Shown piece after piece: positions 39,550 through 47,856 of a DNA stretch of 48,113 bases. The stretch is from Streptomyces sp. MA5143a (GTDB lineage: Bacteria > Actinomycetota > Actinomycetes > Streptomycetales > Streptomycetaceae): contig NZ_OLMK01000111.1 in the NCBI RefSeq assembly GCF_900290235.1, forward strand, positions 1 to 48,113, given 5' to 3'. Both the position numbers and the translations under genes were made by a program. The first letter of the stretch is position 1. Each line of letters begins with the position of its first letter. Under the pieces are notes generated by a model. It was not told where the DNA came from and ran no database searches. It worked only from the letters and a program-made list of their open reading frames with translations.

Positions 39550-41091
39550 ATGAGCAGTACTCCCGCAATGGCCGGTGTGATGCAACTACTGCGGCCCGCC
39601 TGGCAGTTGGCACAGAGGAGCCCCTCTCTCCTCCGTCGGGTCCTCGCCACGGCGACGGCGCTCGTCGCCCTCGTGACGGTGGGTACCGCGGTGGCCGCGC
39701 CCGAGGCGCAGGCGGCCACGACGACGTTCACGAACCCGCTCAACAGTTCCGGCGCCGACCCGTACATGACCTACTACAACGGCAACTACTACCTGATGAC
39801 GACGCCGTACAGCGGGCCGCTGACGATGCGGAAGGCGCCCACGATCGCGGCGCTCAAGTCGGCCGCGCCGGTACCGGTGTTCAGCGCCCACGCCGCTGGT
39901 CGTGACCGTCAGATCTGGGCTCCGGAGATGCACCTGCTCGACGGCCCCAGCGGCAAGCGCTGGTACATCTACTACTCCGCGGGCGGGGGCAACATCGAGG
40001 ACCAGCGCGTGCACGTGCTGGAGAGCGCCGGCACCGACCCGCTCGGACCTTACACGTACAAGGGCATGATCTTCGGCGCGAACAACTGGTGGGGCATCGA
40101 CGGAAGCGTCGTCACCATCGGCGGCCGTCTGTACTTCGTCTGGTCGGGGGTTCCGACGCCGCAGTGGGCGGGGTCCGACCCGAGCATCTACATCGTCGCG
40201 CTGAGCAACCCGTGGACCGTCACAGGACCCCGTACGCAGATCTCGACCCCCACCCTCGCGTGGGAGAAGCAGGGCACTCCGATGAACGAGGGCCCGGTCG
40301 CGTTGCAGCACGACGGGAAGACGTTCATCTCCTACTCGGCGAGCGCCTGCCAAGGGCCGGACTACAAGCTGGGCCTGCTCACCCTCACCGGAAGCGACCC
40401 GCTGAGCGCGAGTTCATGGACGAAGGGCAGCGAGCCCGCCTTCCAGCGAAGCGACGCGAACAGTGTGTACGGTCCGGGCCACAACGGCTTCTTCAAGTCC
40501 CCGGACGGCACCGAGGACTGGATCGTCTACCACGCCAACACCTCGTCCACCCAGGGCTGCGGCGCCACCCGTACCACCCGGATCCAGAAGATCACCTGGA
40601 ACGCGGACGGGTCGCCCAACCTCGGCGTGCCGGTGGCGACGAACACGGCGCTCACCGTGCCCTCCGGTGAACCGGAGGTGACCTACTACCGGTTGACCAA
40701 CCGCAACAGCGGCAAGGTCATGGACGTCCAGGCACCCAACACCGACGACGGCGTGAAGATCGGCCAGTACACCTCGAACGGCAGGCCCTGGCAGCAGTGG
40801 CGCTTCGTCGACGCTGGCAGCGGCTACTTCCAGATCGAGAGCCTCAACAGCGGCAAGTGCCTGGACGTGAGCGCCGCGTCCACCGCCGACGGCGCCGGCA
40901 TCATCCAGTACCGCTGCCACACCGGCGCGAACCAGCAGTTCTCCTGGGTCGCCACCGACGGGTACTTCCAGCTCAAGGCCCGCCACAGCGGCAAGTGCGT
41001 CAACGTCGCCGGCGCCTCGACAGAGAACCTCGCCCTGCTGGAACAGCGCACCTGCGGCACAACGCCCGGCTTCCAGTGGTCGCGTTCCTGA
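39550..41091 (+). CDS. Secreted GH43 glycoside hydrolase with ricin-type (CBM13) module
   Basis: 513 residues from the ATG at 39550 (AAGGA 10 bases upstream). A long signal region (LATATALVALVTVGTAVAAP, cleavage probably near AQAA) precedes the GH43 propeller (residues about 58-370): FTNPLNSSGADPYMTYYNGN, RQIWAPEMHLLDGPSGKRWY, WWGIDGSVVTIGGRLYFVW and MNEGPVALQHDGKTFISYS. Residues about 378-513 form a ricin B-type beta-trefoil with three related repeats (YYRLTNRNSGKVMDVQA, YFQIESLNSGKCLDVSA, YFQLKARHSGKCVNVAG), each ending in QxW-like QQW, QQFSW and FQWS. Probably an extracellular arabinofuranosidase or related enzyme with a galactose- or xylan-binding module. Confidence 0.92.
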   Translation: MSSTPAMAGVMQLLRPAWQLAQRSPSLLRRVLATATALVALVTVGTAVAAPEAQAATTTFTNPLNSSGADPYMTYYNGNYYLMTTPYSGPLTMRKAPTIAALKSAAPVPVFSAHAAGRDRQIWAPEMHLLDGPSGKRWYIYYSAGGGNIEDQRVHVLESAGTDPLGPYTYKGMIFGANNWWGIDGSVVTIGGRLYFVWSGVPTPQWAGSDPSIYIVALSNPWTVTGPRTQISTPTLAWEKQGTPMNEGPVALQHDGKTFISYSASACQGPDYKLGLLTLTGSDPLSASSWTKGSEPAFQRSDANSVYGPGHNGFFKSPDGTEDWIVYHANTSSTQGCGATRTTRIQKITWNADGSPNLGVPVATNTALTVPSGEPEVTYYRLTNRNSGKVMDVQAPNTDDGVKIGQYTSNGRPWQQWRFVDAGSGYFQIESLNSGKCLDVSAASTADGAGIIQYRCHTGANQQFSWVATDGYFQLKARHSGKCVNVAGASTENLALLEQRTCGTTPGFQWSRS

Positions 41092-41101
41092 CGAAGGTCA
41101 T

Positions 41102-41139
41102 GACAGGCCGGCGGCGACACGGCTCGCCGCCGGCCTGTC
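41102..41139. terminator. Hairpin terminator between convergent genes
   Basis: The left arm 41102-41117 pairs with the right arm 41124-41139, 16 base pairs around the loop CACGGC. It starts 11 bases after the GH43 stop and also faces the end of the minus-strand membrane protein gene. Confidence 0.85.
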
Positions 41140-41193
41140 CTTCGGGACTTGAGGCCGCGTCGCCCTGCCGACCCCGAGGCACACAGCCGACCG

Positions 41194-42585
41194 TCATGGG
41201 CGCACGACGACGGTCCATCCGGGGTTGTAGGTGTCCGGCACCGGGAATCGTTGCCACTCTCGTGCCCAGTGCGGTGGCTTCCGCTCGCGCAGGACCACCG
41301 CACTGGGGCGCGTCGGGGGATCCGTCTCCGTGACGGCGCAGCCCGCGGTACAGGCGAGGGGAATCGTCGAACTGTTCCCCGCGAGGGCACACGGCGGGCG
41401 CACACCGTGCTCACGCAGCACGGAGACGATCCGGTCCCAGTCTCCGCGGGCCTGCTGCTGGATGCCCGCGTGCGTGTGGACGAGAGCGGCCTGGATGCCC
41501 CAGTGCCCGACGAGTGCCAGGGCGAGCACGGCTGCTGTCGGCAGCGAACGGCGGGTGCGGGCCCGGTGGACGACGGCGAGAAGCCCGACAGCGGCGGGGA
41601 GCGCCAGCAACGCGTACGCCGGCAGCAGGAACCGCGGCGCGGCGTAGGGGACGAGGAAGAGATACGGCGCCGCCGTGGCCACCGCCACCGTCAGCCACAG
41701 CGGTGCGGCGGCCCGACGCGCCCGGTGCTCAGTCCACAGTCCCAGGCCGACCAGCAGCGGCAGCAGGACCCACCACTCCGCCACGGGCAGGATCACGCTG
41801 TCACCCGTGCAGGGACGGCACAGCAGCGGGCCGTCCAGCGCGGTGAGATGGGCACGCAGGGAGAACACGGCCCGCAGGCCGCCTTGGACCTCGTCGGCCT
41901 CCGCGAGCCGGTTCCGCACCCCGCCGAACCGCAGCTCGGCCTCGACGACCCAGGGCAGCGCACCCGCCACCGGTCCGGCCGCCACGGCCGACAGGCGCCC
42001 CCTCAGGCGGCCGTGGCCGCGCAGCGCGGGCATCAGTACGGCTGCCAGGAGCAGCGGCACGGCGACGGCCACACCGTCGTTGGGTCGCATCAGTGTCACC
42101 ACCGCCAGGCCTGCCGCGACACCCGCGTAACGGGGACGCGGCGCGAGGAAGCAGCCCACCGCGGCCGTGGCACCCATCGCGGTGTAGTGGTTCGGCATCG
42201 CGGAACCGGCGTAGAACACGGTGATCCACAGGCTGCCGTACAGCCAGGCCGCCACCCACACCGCCGCCGGGCGGTGCACGATCCGCAGCCACGGCCGCAA
42301 TCCCAGCCAGAGCGCACCACCGGCCAGCAGGAGCAGCCACACCCTGAGCAGCACCGTCGAGTCGCTCCAGGAGGCGATCGGAGCAAGCAGCAGGGGGACG
42401 CCGCGGGTACGCGGGGCGCTGAACGGGGTCGCGGGGCCGTACGGTCCGAAGCGGCTGGCATACACGATCTCGTCCCAGCCGAGCGGCAGCGTGAGCGGGA
42501 CGAGGACGGCCGACAGCAGGCAGAACCCGGCGGCCATGATCCACAGCTTCCGCTGGGCCGAGGCCACTGTGCGATCCGTGTTCAT
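41194..42585 (-). CDS. GT-C type integral membrane glycosyltransferase-like protein
   Basis: 463 residues, ATG at 42585. About ten to twelve membrane helices, with an early acidic pair in the first external loop (LPLGWDEIVYASRFGPYGPA), the position where GT-C glycosyltransferases carry their catalytic Asp/Glu. The C-terminal 100 residues after the last helix form an external domain with four Cys in two clusters (PPCALAG and LACTAGCAV). It probably transfers a sugar from a polyprenyl-phosphate donor on the outer face of the membrane. Specific substrate unknown. No operon partner on its strand; the divergent gene is the UXS-like gene 595 bases away. Confidence 0.72.
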   Translation of the reverse strand: MNTDRTVASAQRKLWIMAAGFCLLSAVLVPLTLPLGWDEIVYASRFGPYGPATPFSAPRTRGVPLLLAPIASWSDSTVLLRVWLLLLAGGALWLGLRPWLRIVHRPAAVWVAAWLYGSLWITVFYAGSAMPNHYTAMGATAAVGCFLAPRPRYAGVAAGLAVVTLMRPNDGVAVAVPLLLAAVLMPALRGHGRLRGRLSAVAAGPVAGALPWVVEAELRFGGVRNRLAEADEVQGGLRAVFSLRAHLTALDGPLLCRPCTGDSVILPVAEWWVLLPLLVGLGLWTEHRARRAAAPLWLTVAVATAAPYLFLVPYAAPRFLLPAYALLALPAAVGLLAVVHRARTRRSLPTAAVLALALVGHWGIQAALVHTHAGIQQQARGDWDRIVSVLREHGVRPPCALAGNSSTIPLACTAGCAVTETDPPTRPSAVVLRERKPPHWAREWQRFPVPDTYNPGWTVVVRP

Positions 42586-43180
42586 CCGACCCGGCCCAGC
42601 GTGCGCCGCCCGCGACGCACCGCTCCGCGGGCGAGGATGCCTGCCGTGGCGGCGAGGACGGTGGCACGGCCATGCCAGTCGGCCGGGCCGGGCGGTCTGT
42701 GATGAGCCGCCTCAGCCGCGGTCGCTGTGCCAGCGGGCCTGCGGGAAGTCGATGTGGTCCGGGGTCGTTGTCGTGTGGGCGCGGGCGACAGCCTGCGGCA
42801 CCCTCCGGTCGTCCACCGGGTGTCGCAGCCGGCTGCGACACCCGGTGGACGACGGAGCAGAGATAGTCCGAATTGTCCGCATAAGTAACAGTCGGCTGGG
42901 AACTCCAATGCGCATGACATGTCCGTCACGGCGTCACCCACGGGACCGGGGGCCACCCGGTCCACCGGTCGCGAGCGCGACCACCCCGTGCCACACTCGC
43001 TGTTCGGGCGTCCCCGGCCGACGGTGCGCACCCGGCCGCCGCTTCCCACCCCCGAGAAGGGGGACCACGGCTCCCGATCGCCCTTTCCCCAATCCCCTCA
43101 GTCCGCCGAGAGCGGTGCGGCCCTGCCCGGCGCGTGTTCAGGGGGGCGATACACCGTCGCTCAGTACGGAGGAGATCGCC
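42586..43180. other. Divergent gap with a long palindrome
   Basis: No supported gene in these 595 bases. It contains the 46-base palindrome described separately. Right of it, an AT-richer stretch (42860-42895) contains a possible leftward promoter: TTACTT, 17 bases, TATCTC on the minus strand. If that promoter is used, the palindrome lies in the leader of the GT-C gene. Confidence 0.5.
42808..42853. repeat. 46-base perfect palindrome without spacer
   Basis: The 23 bases 42808-42830, starting GTCGTCCACC, are the exact reverse complement of 42831-42853. There is no unpaired centre (GTCGCAGCC|GGCTGCGAC). Pairing stops abruptly on both sides (G at 42807 against G at 42854). This exceeds ordinary terminators in stem length and lack of loop, and it lies between divergent genes where a terminator is not expected. 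Confidence 0.9.
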
Positions 43181-44176
43181 ATGTCCACCGCCTTCTCACC
43201 GACCTGGCAGCACGCCGTCGTCACCGGCGGCGCGGGTTTCGTCGGTTCGCATCTGTGTACCGCCCTGCTGGACACGGGCACCGAGGTCACCTGCGTCGAC
43301 GACCTCAGCACGGGACGCGCCGAGAACATCGCCGCGCTTCTCGAACATCCGGGCTTCACCTGGGTCGAGGCGAATGTCGCGGAGGGCATCCCCGTCGATC
43401 TTCCCACCGACCTCGTGCTGCACTTCGCGTCCCCCGCCTCGCCGGCCGACTATCTGCGATTGCCCCTGCACACGATGGAGACGGGCAGCCTCGGTACCCG
43501 TCACGCCCTGGAGCTCGCCCATGCCAACGGCGCCCGCTTCGTGCTGGCCTCCACCTCCGAGGTGTACGGGGATCCGCAGCAGAATCCGCAGGACGAACGC
43601 TACTGGGGCCATGTGAACCCCGTCGGGCCACGGAGCGTGTACGACGAGGCCAAGCGGTTCGGTGAGGCACTGACCACCGCCCACGCCGATACCAGGGGCA
43701 CCGACACCGGCATCGTGCGCCTGTTCAACACCTACGGTCCGCGCATGCGCGGTCACGACGGCCGGGCGGTGCCGACCTTCGTGCGGCAGGCCCTCGCCGG
43801 GGAACCCCTCACGGTCACCGGGGACGGCCGGCAGACCCGCTCCCTGTGCCACGTGGACGACACCGTGCGCGGGGTGCTCGCGGCGGCGGCCCACGGTATG
43901 CGCGGACCCGTCAACATCGGCAATCCGGGCGAGATCACCATGCTGGACCTGGCCCGGCTCGTCATCATCCTCGCCGACTCCGACTCCGAGATCCGCTTCG
44001 TCGAACGCCCCACCGACGATCCGGCGTTGCGCTGCCCGGACATCACCCTGGCCCACGACAAGCTCGGTTGGGAGCCGCGGGTGGCGCCGGAGGACGGACT
44101 GCGCCGCACGATCGACTGGTTCCGCGCCGAGGCGGCGGCCGAGGCGCGCCGCACGATGCCGGCACCGCCCCACTGA
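43181..44176 (+). CDS. NAD-dependent SDR of the UDP-glucuronate decarboxylase (UXS) group
   Basis: 331 residues from the ATG at 43181 with GGAGGAG 6 bases upstream. Motifs: VVTGGAGFVGSHLCTALLD, VDDLSTGRAENI, HFASPASPADYLRLPLHTME (the PASPxxY run is typical of UXS), STSEVYGDP, YDEAKRFGEAL with Tyr154 and Lys158, VRLFNTYGPRM and SLCHVDDTVRGVL. UXS makes UDP-xylose from UDP-glucuronate. Some relatives act on other nucleotide sugars. It begins the right-hand glycan gene group, 137 bases before the carbamoyltransferase gene. Confidence 0.85.
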   Translation: MSTAFSPTWQHAVVTGGAGFVGSHLCTALLDTGTEVTCVDDLSTGRAENIAALLEHPGFTWVEANVAEGIPVDLPTDLVLHFASPASPADYLRLPLHTMETGSLGTRHALELAHANGARFVLASTSEVYGDPQQNPQDERYWGHVNPVGPRSVYDEAKRFGEALTTAHADTRGTDTGIVRLFNTYGPRMRGHDGRAVPTFVRQALAGEPLTVTGDGRQTRSLCHVDDTVRGVLAAAAHGMRGPVNIGNPGEITMLDLARLVIILADSDSEIRFVERPTDDPALRCPDITLAHDKLGWEPRVAPEDGLRRTIDWFRAEAAAEARRTMPAPPH

Positions 44177-44312
44177 CCCCGGCCCACTGCCCCCCGTCCC
44201 CCGCCCCCCCGTCCCACGGCCCACGGCCCCGACCCGGTTCACCCCGCCGACCCAGTGCGCCCGCACCGGAACTGCCACCGGCGTCACCCCCTCGCCGAAA
44301 GGTCCGCCCTCC

Positions 44313-45977
44313 ATGCGCATTCTCGGAATCAACGCGCTGTTCCACGACCCCGCGGCCGCGCTCGTGATCGACGGCCGTACCGTGGCCGCCGCCGAGGAGG
44401 AGCGGTTCTCCCGCCGCAAACACGGCAAGCGGCCGGTGCCGTTCGCCGCCTGGGAACTGCCGGAGAGGGCCGCCGCCTGGTGCCTGACCCGGGCGGGCCT
44501 GCGCCCCCGCGACCTCGACGCGGTCGCCTACTCCTACGACCCCCGCCTCGCGCGACCCGCAGCGGAGTTGGGGCTCGACGACCCCTGGGACCCACTGCGG
44601 CAGACCTATGCGCGGGAGGCCCCCGGTTTCCTCCGGTCCGTGCTGCCCGGACTGGACCCCGGCATCGTCCGCTTCGTGCCGCACCACATGGCGCACGCCG
44701 CGTCGAGCGCGTTCGGCGCGCCCGACGCCGGGGACTCCTCGGTGCTGGTGCTGGACGGCCGCGGCGAACGCGCCTCGCACCTGGCCGCGCACCGCACGGG
44801 CGACCGGCTGGAGGCGCTGTACGCGCAGGAACTGCCCCACTCCCTGGGGCTCGTGTACGAGGAGCTGACCGAGCACCTGGGATTCCTGCGCTCCTCCGAC
44901 GAGTTCAAGGTAATGGCCCTCGCCTCCCACGGCACCCCCCGCATGCTGGCCGAGCTGCGCCGGTACGTGCACCCCACCGGCGACGGCGGGTTCCGTGCCA
45001 CGGGCGTGCCCTGGGTCGAGCTGTGCGCGCCGCGCGGCCCGGACGAGCCGTGGACACGGGAGCACGCCGATGTGGCGGCGAGCGCCCAGGCGGTCCTGGA
45101 GGAGACACTGCTGGACCTGGTGCGCTGGCTGCACGGGCGCACCCATGACGACACGCTCACCCTGGCCGGCGGTGTCGCCCTGAACTGCGTCGCCAACTCA
45201 CGGATCGCCCGAGAGGGGCCCTTCTCCCGGGTGTGGGTGCAGCCCGCGGCCGGCGACGCGGGCACGGCCCTCGGCGGCGCGCTGCTGCTCGCCGCGGAGG
45301 AGGGCGAGGACCCGGAGCCCATGCCGGGCGCCGATCTGGGCCGCGACTGGTCGGACGCCGAGCTGGGCGCGTGGCTGAAGACGGCGGGCGTGCCGTTCGA
45401 GCGGCCGGCGGACATCGCGGCCACCGTGGCGCGGACGCTGGCGGACAACGGCATCGTCGCCTGGTTCCAGGGCCGTTCCGAGTACGGGCCGAGGGCGCTC
45501 GGCCACCGTTCCCTGCTGGCCCACCCCGGGCACGCCGGGAACCTGGAGCGCCTCAACGACGTCAAGGGCCGCGAGCAGTTCCGGCCGGTGGCACCGATGG
45601 TGCTCGCCGAACGTGCGGCGGAGATCTTCGACGGCCCGCTGCCGAGTCCGTACATGCTGTTCGTGCACGACGTGGTCCCCGAGTGGCGTGAGCGCGTACC
45701 GGCGGTCGTGCACGTGGACGGCACGGCCCGCATCCAGACCGTGGACGCGGGCCGGGAGCCGCTGGTGGCCCGGGTGCTCGGGGAGTTCGAGCGGCTGACC
45801 GGGCTGCCGGTCGTCGTCAACACCAGCCTCAACACGGCGGGCCGGCCGATGGTGGACGATCCGCGCGACGCCCTGGAGTGCTTCGGCTCCTCCCCCGTCG
45901 ATCTCCTCGCGATCGGACCGTACGCGGTGCGCCGGCCGGGCTTCTTCGCCGCCGGGGGCGGGGAGGTGGCGCGATGA
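44313..45977 (+). CDS. Carbamoyltransferase (NodU/CmcH family)
   Basis: 554 residues from the ATG at 44313. N-terminal ASKHA-fold domain: ILGINALFHDPAAALVIDGR, EEERFSRRKHGKRPVPF, HHMAHAASSAFGAP with the metal-binding His pair, VLVLDGRGERASH, and LTLAGGVALNCVANSRI. The C-terminal YrdC-like catalytic part has WFQGRSEYGPRALGHRSLLA, REQFRPVAPMVLAE and LPVVVNTSLNTAGRPMVDDP. It transfers a carbamoyl group from carbamoyl phosphate, through carbamoyl-AMP, to a sugar hydroxyl. In this gene set the acceptor is probably a glycan sugar, perhaps a heptose. The stop overlaps the next start (ATGA). Confidence 0.93.
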   Translation: MRILGINALFHDPAAALVIDGRTVAAAEEERFSRRKHGKRPVPFAAWELPERAAAWCLTRAGLRPRDLDAVAYSYDPRLARPAAELGLDDPWDPLRQTYAREAPGFLRSVLPGLDPGIVRFVPHHMAHAASSAFGAPDAGDSSVLVLDGRGERASHLAAHRTGDRLEALYAQELPHSLGLVYEELTEHLGFLRSSDEFKVMALASHGTPRMLAELRRYVHPTGDGGFRATGVPWVELCAPRGPDEPWTREHADVAASAQAVLEETLLDLVRWLHGRTHDDTLTLAGGVALNCVANSRIAREGPFSRVWVQPAAGDAGTALGGALLLAAEEGEDPEPMPGADLGRDWSDAELGAWLKTAGVPFERPADIAATVARTLADNGIVAWFQGRSEYGPRALGHRSLLAHPGHAGNLERLNDVKGREQFRPVAPMVLAERAAEIFDGPLPSPYMLFVHDVVPEWRERVPAVVHVDGTARIQTVDAGREPLVARVLGEFERLTGLPVVVNTSLNTAGRPMVDDPRDALECFGSSPVDLLAIGPYAVRRPGFFAAGGGEVAR

Positions 45978-47074
45978 ACGGCTTCACCCGTCAAGGGCGG
46001 CACCTCGGTGCCCACCGCGGCTCCGACGGCGGTGGCGACGGCGGTGGCGGCTCCTACGCCGTGGTCGTGCCGACGCTGGGGCGGCCGAGTCTGGGCGCCT
46101 GTCTGGACGCCCTCGCCCGGTCCGAGGGGCCGATGCCGGTGCGGGTCGTCGTCGTCGACGACCGTCCCGAGCCGGGTGCGCCCCTCAACCGGACGGTCCC
46201 ACCGCCGCTGCGGGACAGGACGACCGTGGTGCGGGGGCGCGCGGCGGGCCCGGCCGCCGCCCGCAACACCGGGCTGCGGGCCGTCGGCCGGGTGCCGTGG
46301 GTGGTGTTCCTCGACGACGACGTGGTGCCCGGTCCGTGCTGGGCGGACGACCTCGCCCTGGACCTCGCCGCGGCGCCCCCGGACAGCGCCGGGGTCACCG
46401 CCCGGATCGAGGTGCCCCTGCCGTCCGGGCGACGGCCGACGGACTGGGAGCGCAACACTGCGGGACTGGCGACGGCGCGGTGGATCACCGCCGACATGGC
46501 GTACCGGCGGGAGGCCCTGGAGGCCGTCGACGGCTTCGACGAGCGGTTCCGGCGGGCCTTCCGGGAGGACGCCGACCTCGCCCTGCGCGTCCTCGGCGCG
46601 GGCTGGACGCTGACCGCCGGGACCCGGGTCACACGGCACCCGGTGCGGCCCGCGGACCGCTGGGTCTCCCTGCGGCTCCAGGCGGGCAACGCCGACGACG
46701 CGCTGATGACCCGGCGCCACGGACGTGAGTGGTGGGAGCGGGCGGGGGCGCCACGGGGGCGGCTGCCCGGGCACCTGGCGGTGACGGCGCTCGCCGTGAC
46801 GGGCCTGACCTGCGCCGTCCTCGGCCGGCCGCGTGCCGCGGCGCTGTGCGCGGCCGGATGGCTGGCCGGTACCGCCGAGTTCGCGCTGGCCCGGATCCTG
46901 CCGGGGCCGCGCACCTACGACGAGATGGTCGGCATGGCGCTGACGAGTGTGGCCATCCCACCCGCCGCCGTCTGGCACCGGCTGCGCGGAGAGGTCGCGC
47001 ACCGGGGCACGGCCCGCTTCCGGCCGACGACGCCCCCGGCGCACGCCGCCGTGGCGGAAGGGGTGCCGTCATGA
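45974..47074 (+). CDS. GT2-family glycosyltransferase
   Basis: 366 residues from the ATG at 45974, overlapping the carbamoyltransferase stop by 4 bases. After a Gly/Asp/Arg-rich lead (residues 1-25) comes the GT-A fold: YAVVVPTLGRPSLGACLDAL, VRVVVVDDRPEPG, GPAAARNTGLRAVG, VPWVVFLDDDVVPGP with the DxD motif, and GFDERFRRAFREDADLALRV. A hydrophobic segment near residues 270-310 may associate with the membrane. It transfers a sugar from a nucleotide donor; specificity unknown. The end overlaps the HAD gene by 4 bases (ATGA). Confidence 0.91.
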   Translation: MNGFTRQGRHLGAHRGSDGGGDGGGGSYAVVVPTLGRPSLGACLDALARSEGPMPVRVVVVDDRPEPGAPLNRTVPPPLRDRTTVVRGRAAGPAAARNTGLRAVGRVPWVVFLDDDVVPGPCWADDLALDLAAAPPDSAGVTARIEVPLPSGRRPTDWERNTAGLATARWITADMAYRREALEAVDGFDERFRRAFREDADLALRVLGAGWTLTAGTRVTRHPVRPADRWVSLRLQAGNADDALMTRRHGREWWERAGAPRGRLPGHLAVTALAVTGLTCAVLGRPRAAALCAAGWLAGTAEFALARILPGPRTYDEMVGMALTSVAIPPAAVWHRLRGEVAHRGTARFRPTTPPAHAAVAEGVPS

Positions 47075-47856
47075 CGGGCCTCCCGGCGCGGCCCTGGCTG
47101 TTCGGCCCGTCCACTCCGGTCGTGGGCGGAGGAATGGGTGCCGGCGTCCCGGAGGCCGTTCTCTTCGACCGGGACGGCACGCTCGTCGCCGACGTCCCCT
47201 ACAACGGCGACCCCGAGCGGGTCGAGCCCCTGCCCACGGCACGGGAGGCCGTCGCGACCGTACGCGCTCGGGGCGTGCCCGTCGGTGTCGTGAGCAATCA
47301 GTCGGGCGTCGCCCGAGGGTTGCTGACCTACCGTCAGGTGGACGCCGTACGGCAGCGCGTCGACGCCCTCTTCGGCCCGTTCGACCTCTGGGCCGTGTGC
47401 CCGCACGGGCCGGACGACGGCTGTGGTTGTCGCAAGCCCGCGCCGGGTCTGGTGCTCGCCGCGTGCGCCCGGCTCGGCGTACGGGCCTCGCGGACGGTCG
47501 TCATCGGGGACATCGGCTCCGACCTGGCCGCCGCCCGCGCCGCGGGCGCACGCGGAGTGCTGGTGCCCACGCCCGTGACCCGGCCCGAGGAGATCACCGG
47601 CGCCGACCAGGTCGCCCCCGACCTGGCCACGGCCGTACGGCTCGCGCTGGACCCGGCGACTGATGGCGGCCACGCGGCCGCCGCCGACCCAGGGACTCGC
47701 GACGGCGACGGCCAGGCGGCCGCCGTCGCCCCGGAAACCCGCGGCAGCCACCCAGCCACCGCCGACCCGGAAACCCGCGGCAGCCACCCAGCCACCCTCG
47801 ATCCCGGGACCGGTGGTGGCCGCCCGGCCGCCGTCACCGCGGGAGGCCGGCCATGA
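47071..47856 (+). CDS. HAD-IIIA phosphatase, GmhB-like (heptose-bisphosphate type), with repetitive tail
   Basis: 261 residues from the ATG at 47071. The core (about 28-195) has the HAD motifs AVLFDRDGTLVADVPYNGDP, VVSNQSGVARGLLTYRQV and VIGDIGSDLAAARAAG, and the zinc loop CPHGPDDGCGCRKPAPGL with Cys-His-Cys-Cys as in GmhB, which removes the 7-phosphate of D-glycero-D-manno-heptose-1,7-bisphosphate. The last 60 residues are a low-complexity tail with repeats of the type DPETRGSHPAT, not part of the family. The upstream and downstream genes overlap it by 4 bases each. Together with the GT9 gene it argues for a heptose-containing glycan. Confidence 0.88.
   Translation: MTGLPARPWLFGPSTPVVGGGMGAGVPEAVLFDRDGTLVADVPYNGDPERVEPLPTAREAVATVRARGVPVGVVSNQSGVARGLLTYRQVDAVRQRVDALFGPFDLWAVCPHGPDDGCGCRKPAPGLVLAACARLGVRASRTVVIGDIGSDLAAARAAGARGVLVPTPVTRPEEITGADQVAPDLATAVRLALDPATDGGHAAAADPGTRDGDGQAAAVAPETRGSHPATADPETRGSHPATLDPGTGGGRPAAVTAGGRP
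47731..47796 (+). repeat. Direct repeat inside the GmhB-like tail
   Basis: A 30-base unit beginning CCGGAAACCCGCGGCAGCC occurs at 47731-47760 and again at 47767-47796, a 36-base period. It encodes PETRGSHPAT twice; flanking DNA (from about 47675) carries more diverged copies. Confidence 0.85.

Noticed and set aside
41149..42702. Plus-strand open frame of 517 codons opposite the GT-C membrane protein
   Set aside because: It reads as Arg/Gln/His-rich sequence without domains, while the minus strand has regular membrane helices.
42712..42915. Small minus-strand open frame across the 46-base palindrome
   Set aside because: No ribosome binding site or family resemblance; the frame is open because of base composition and the palindrome.
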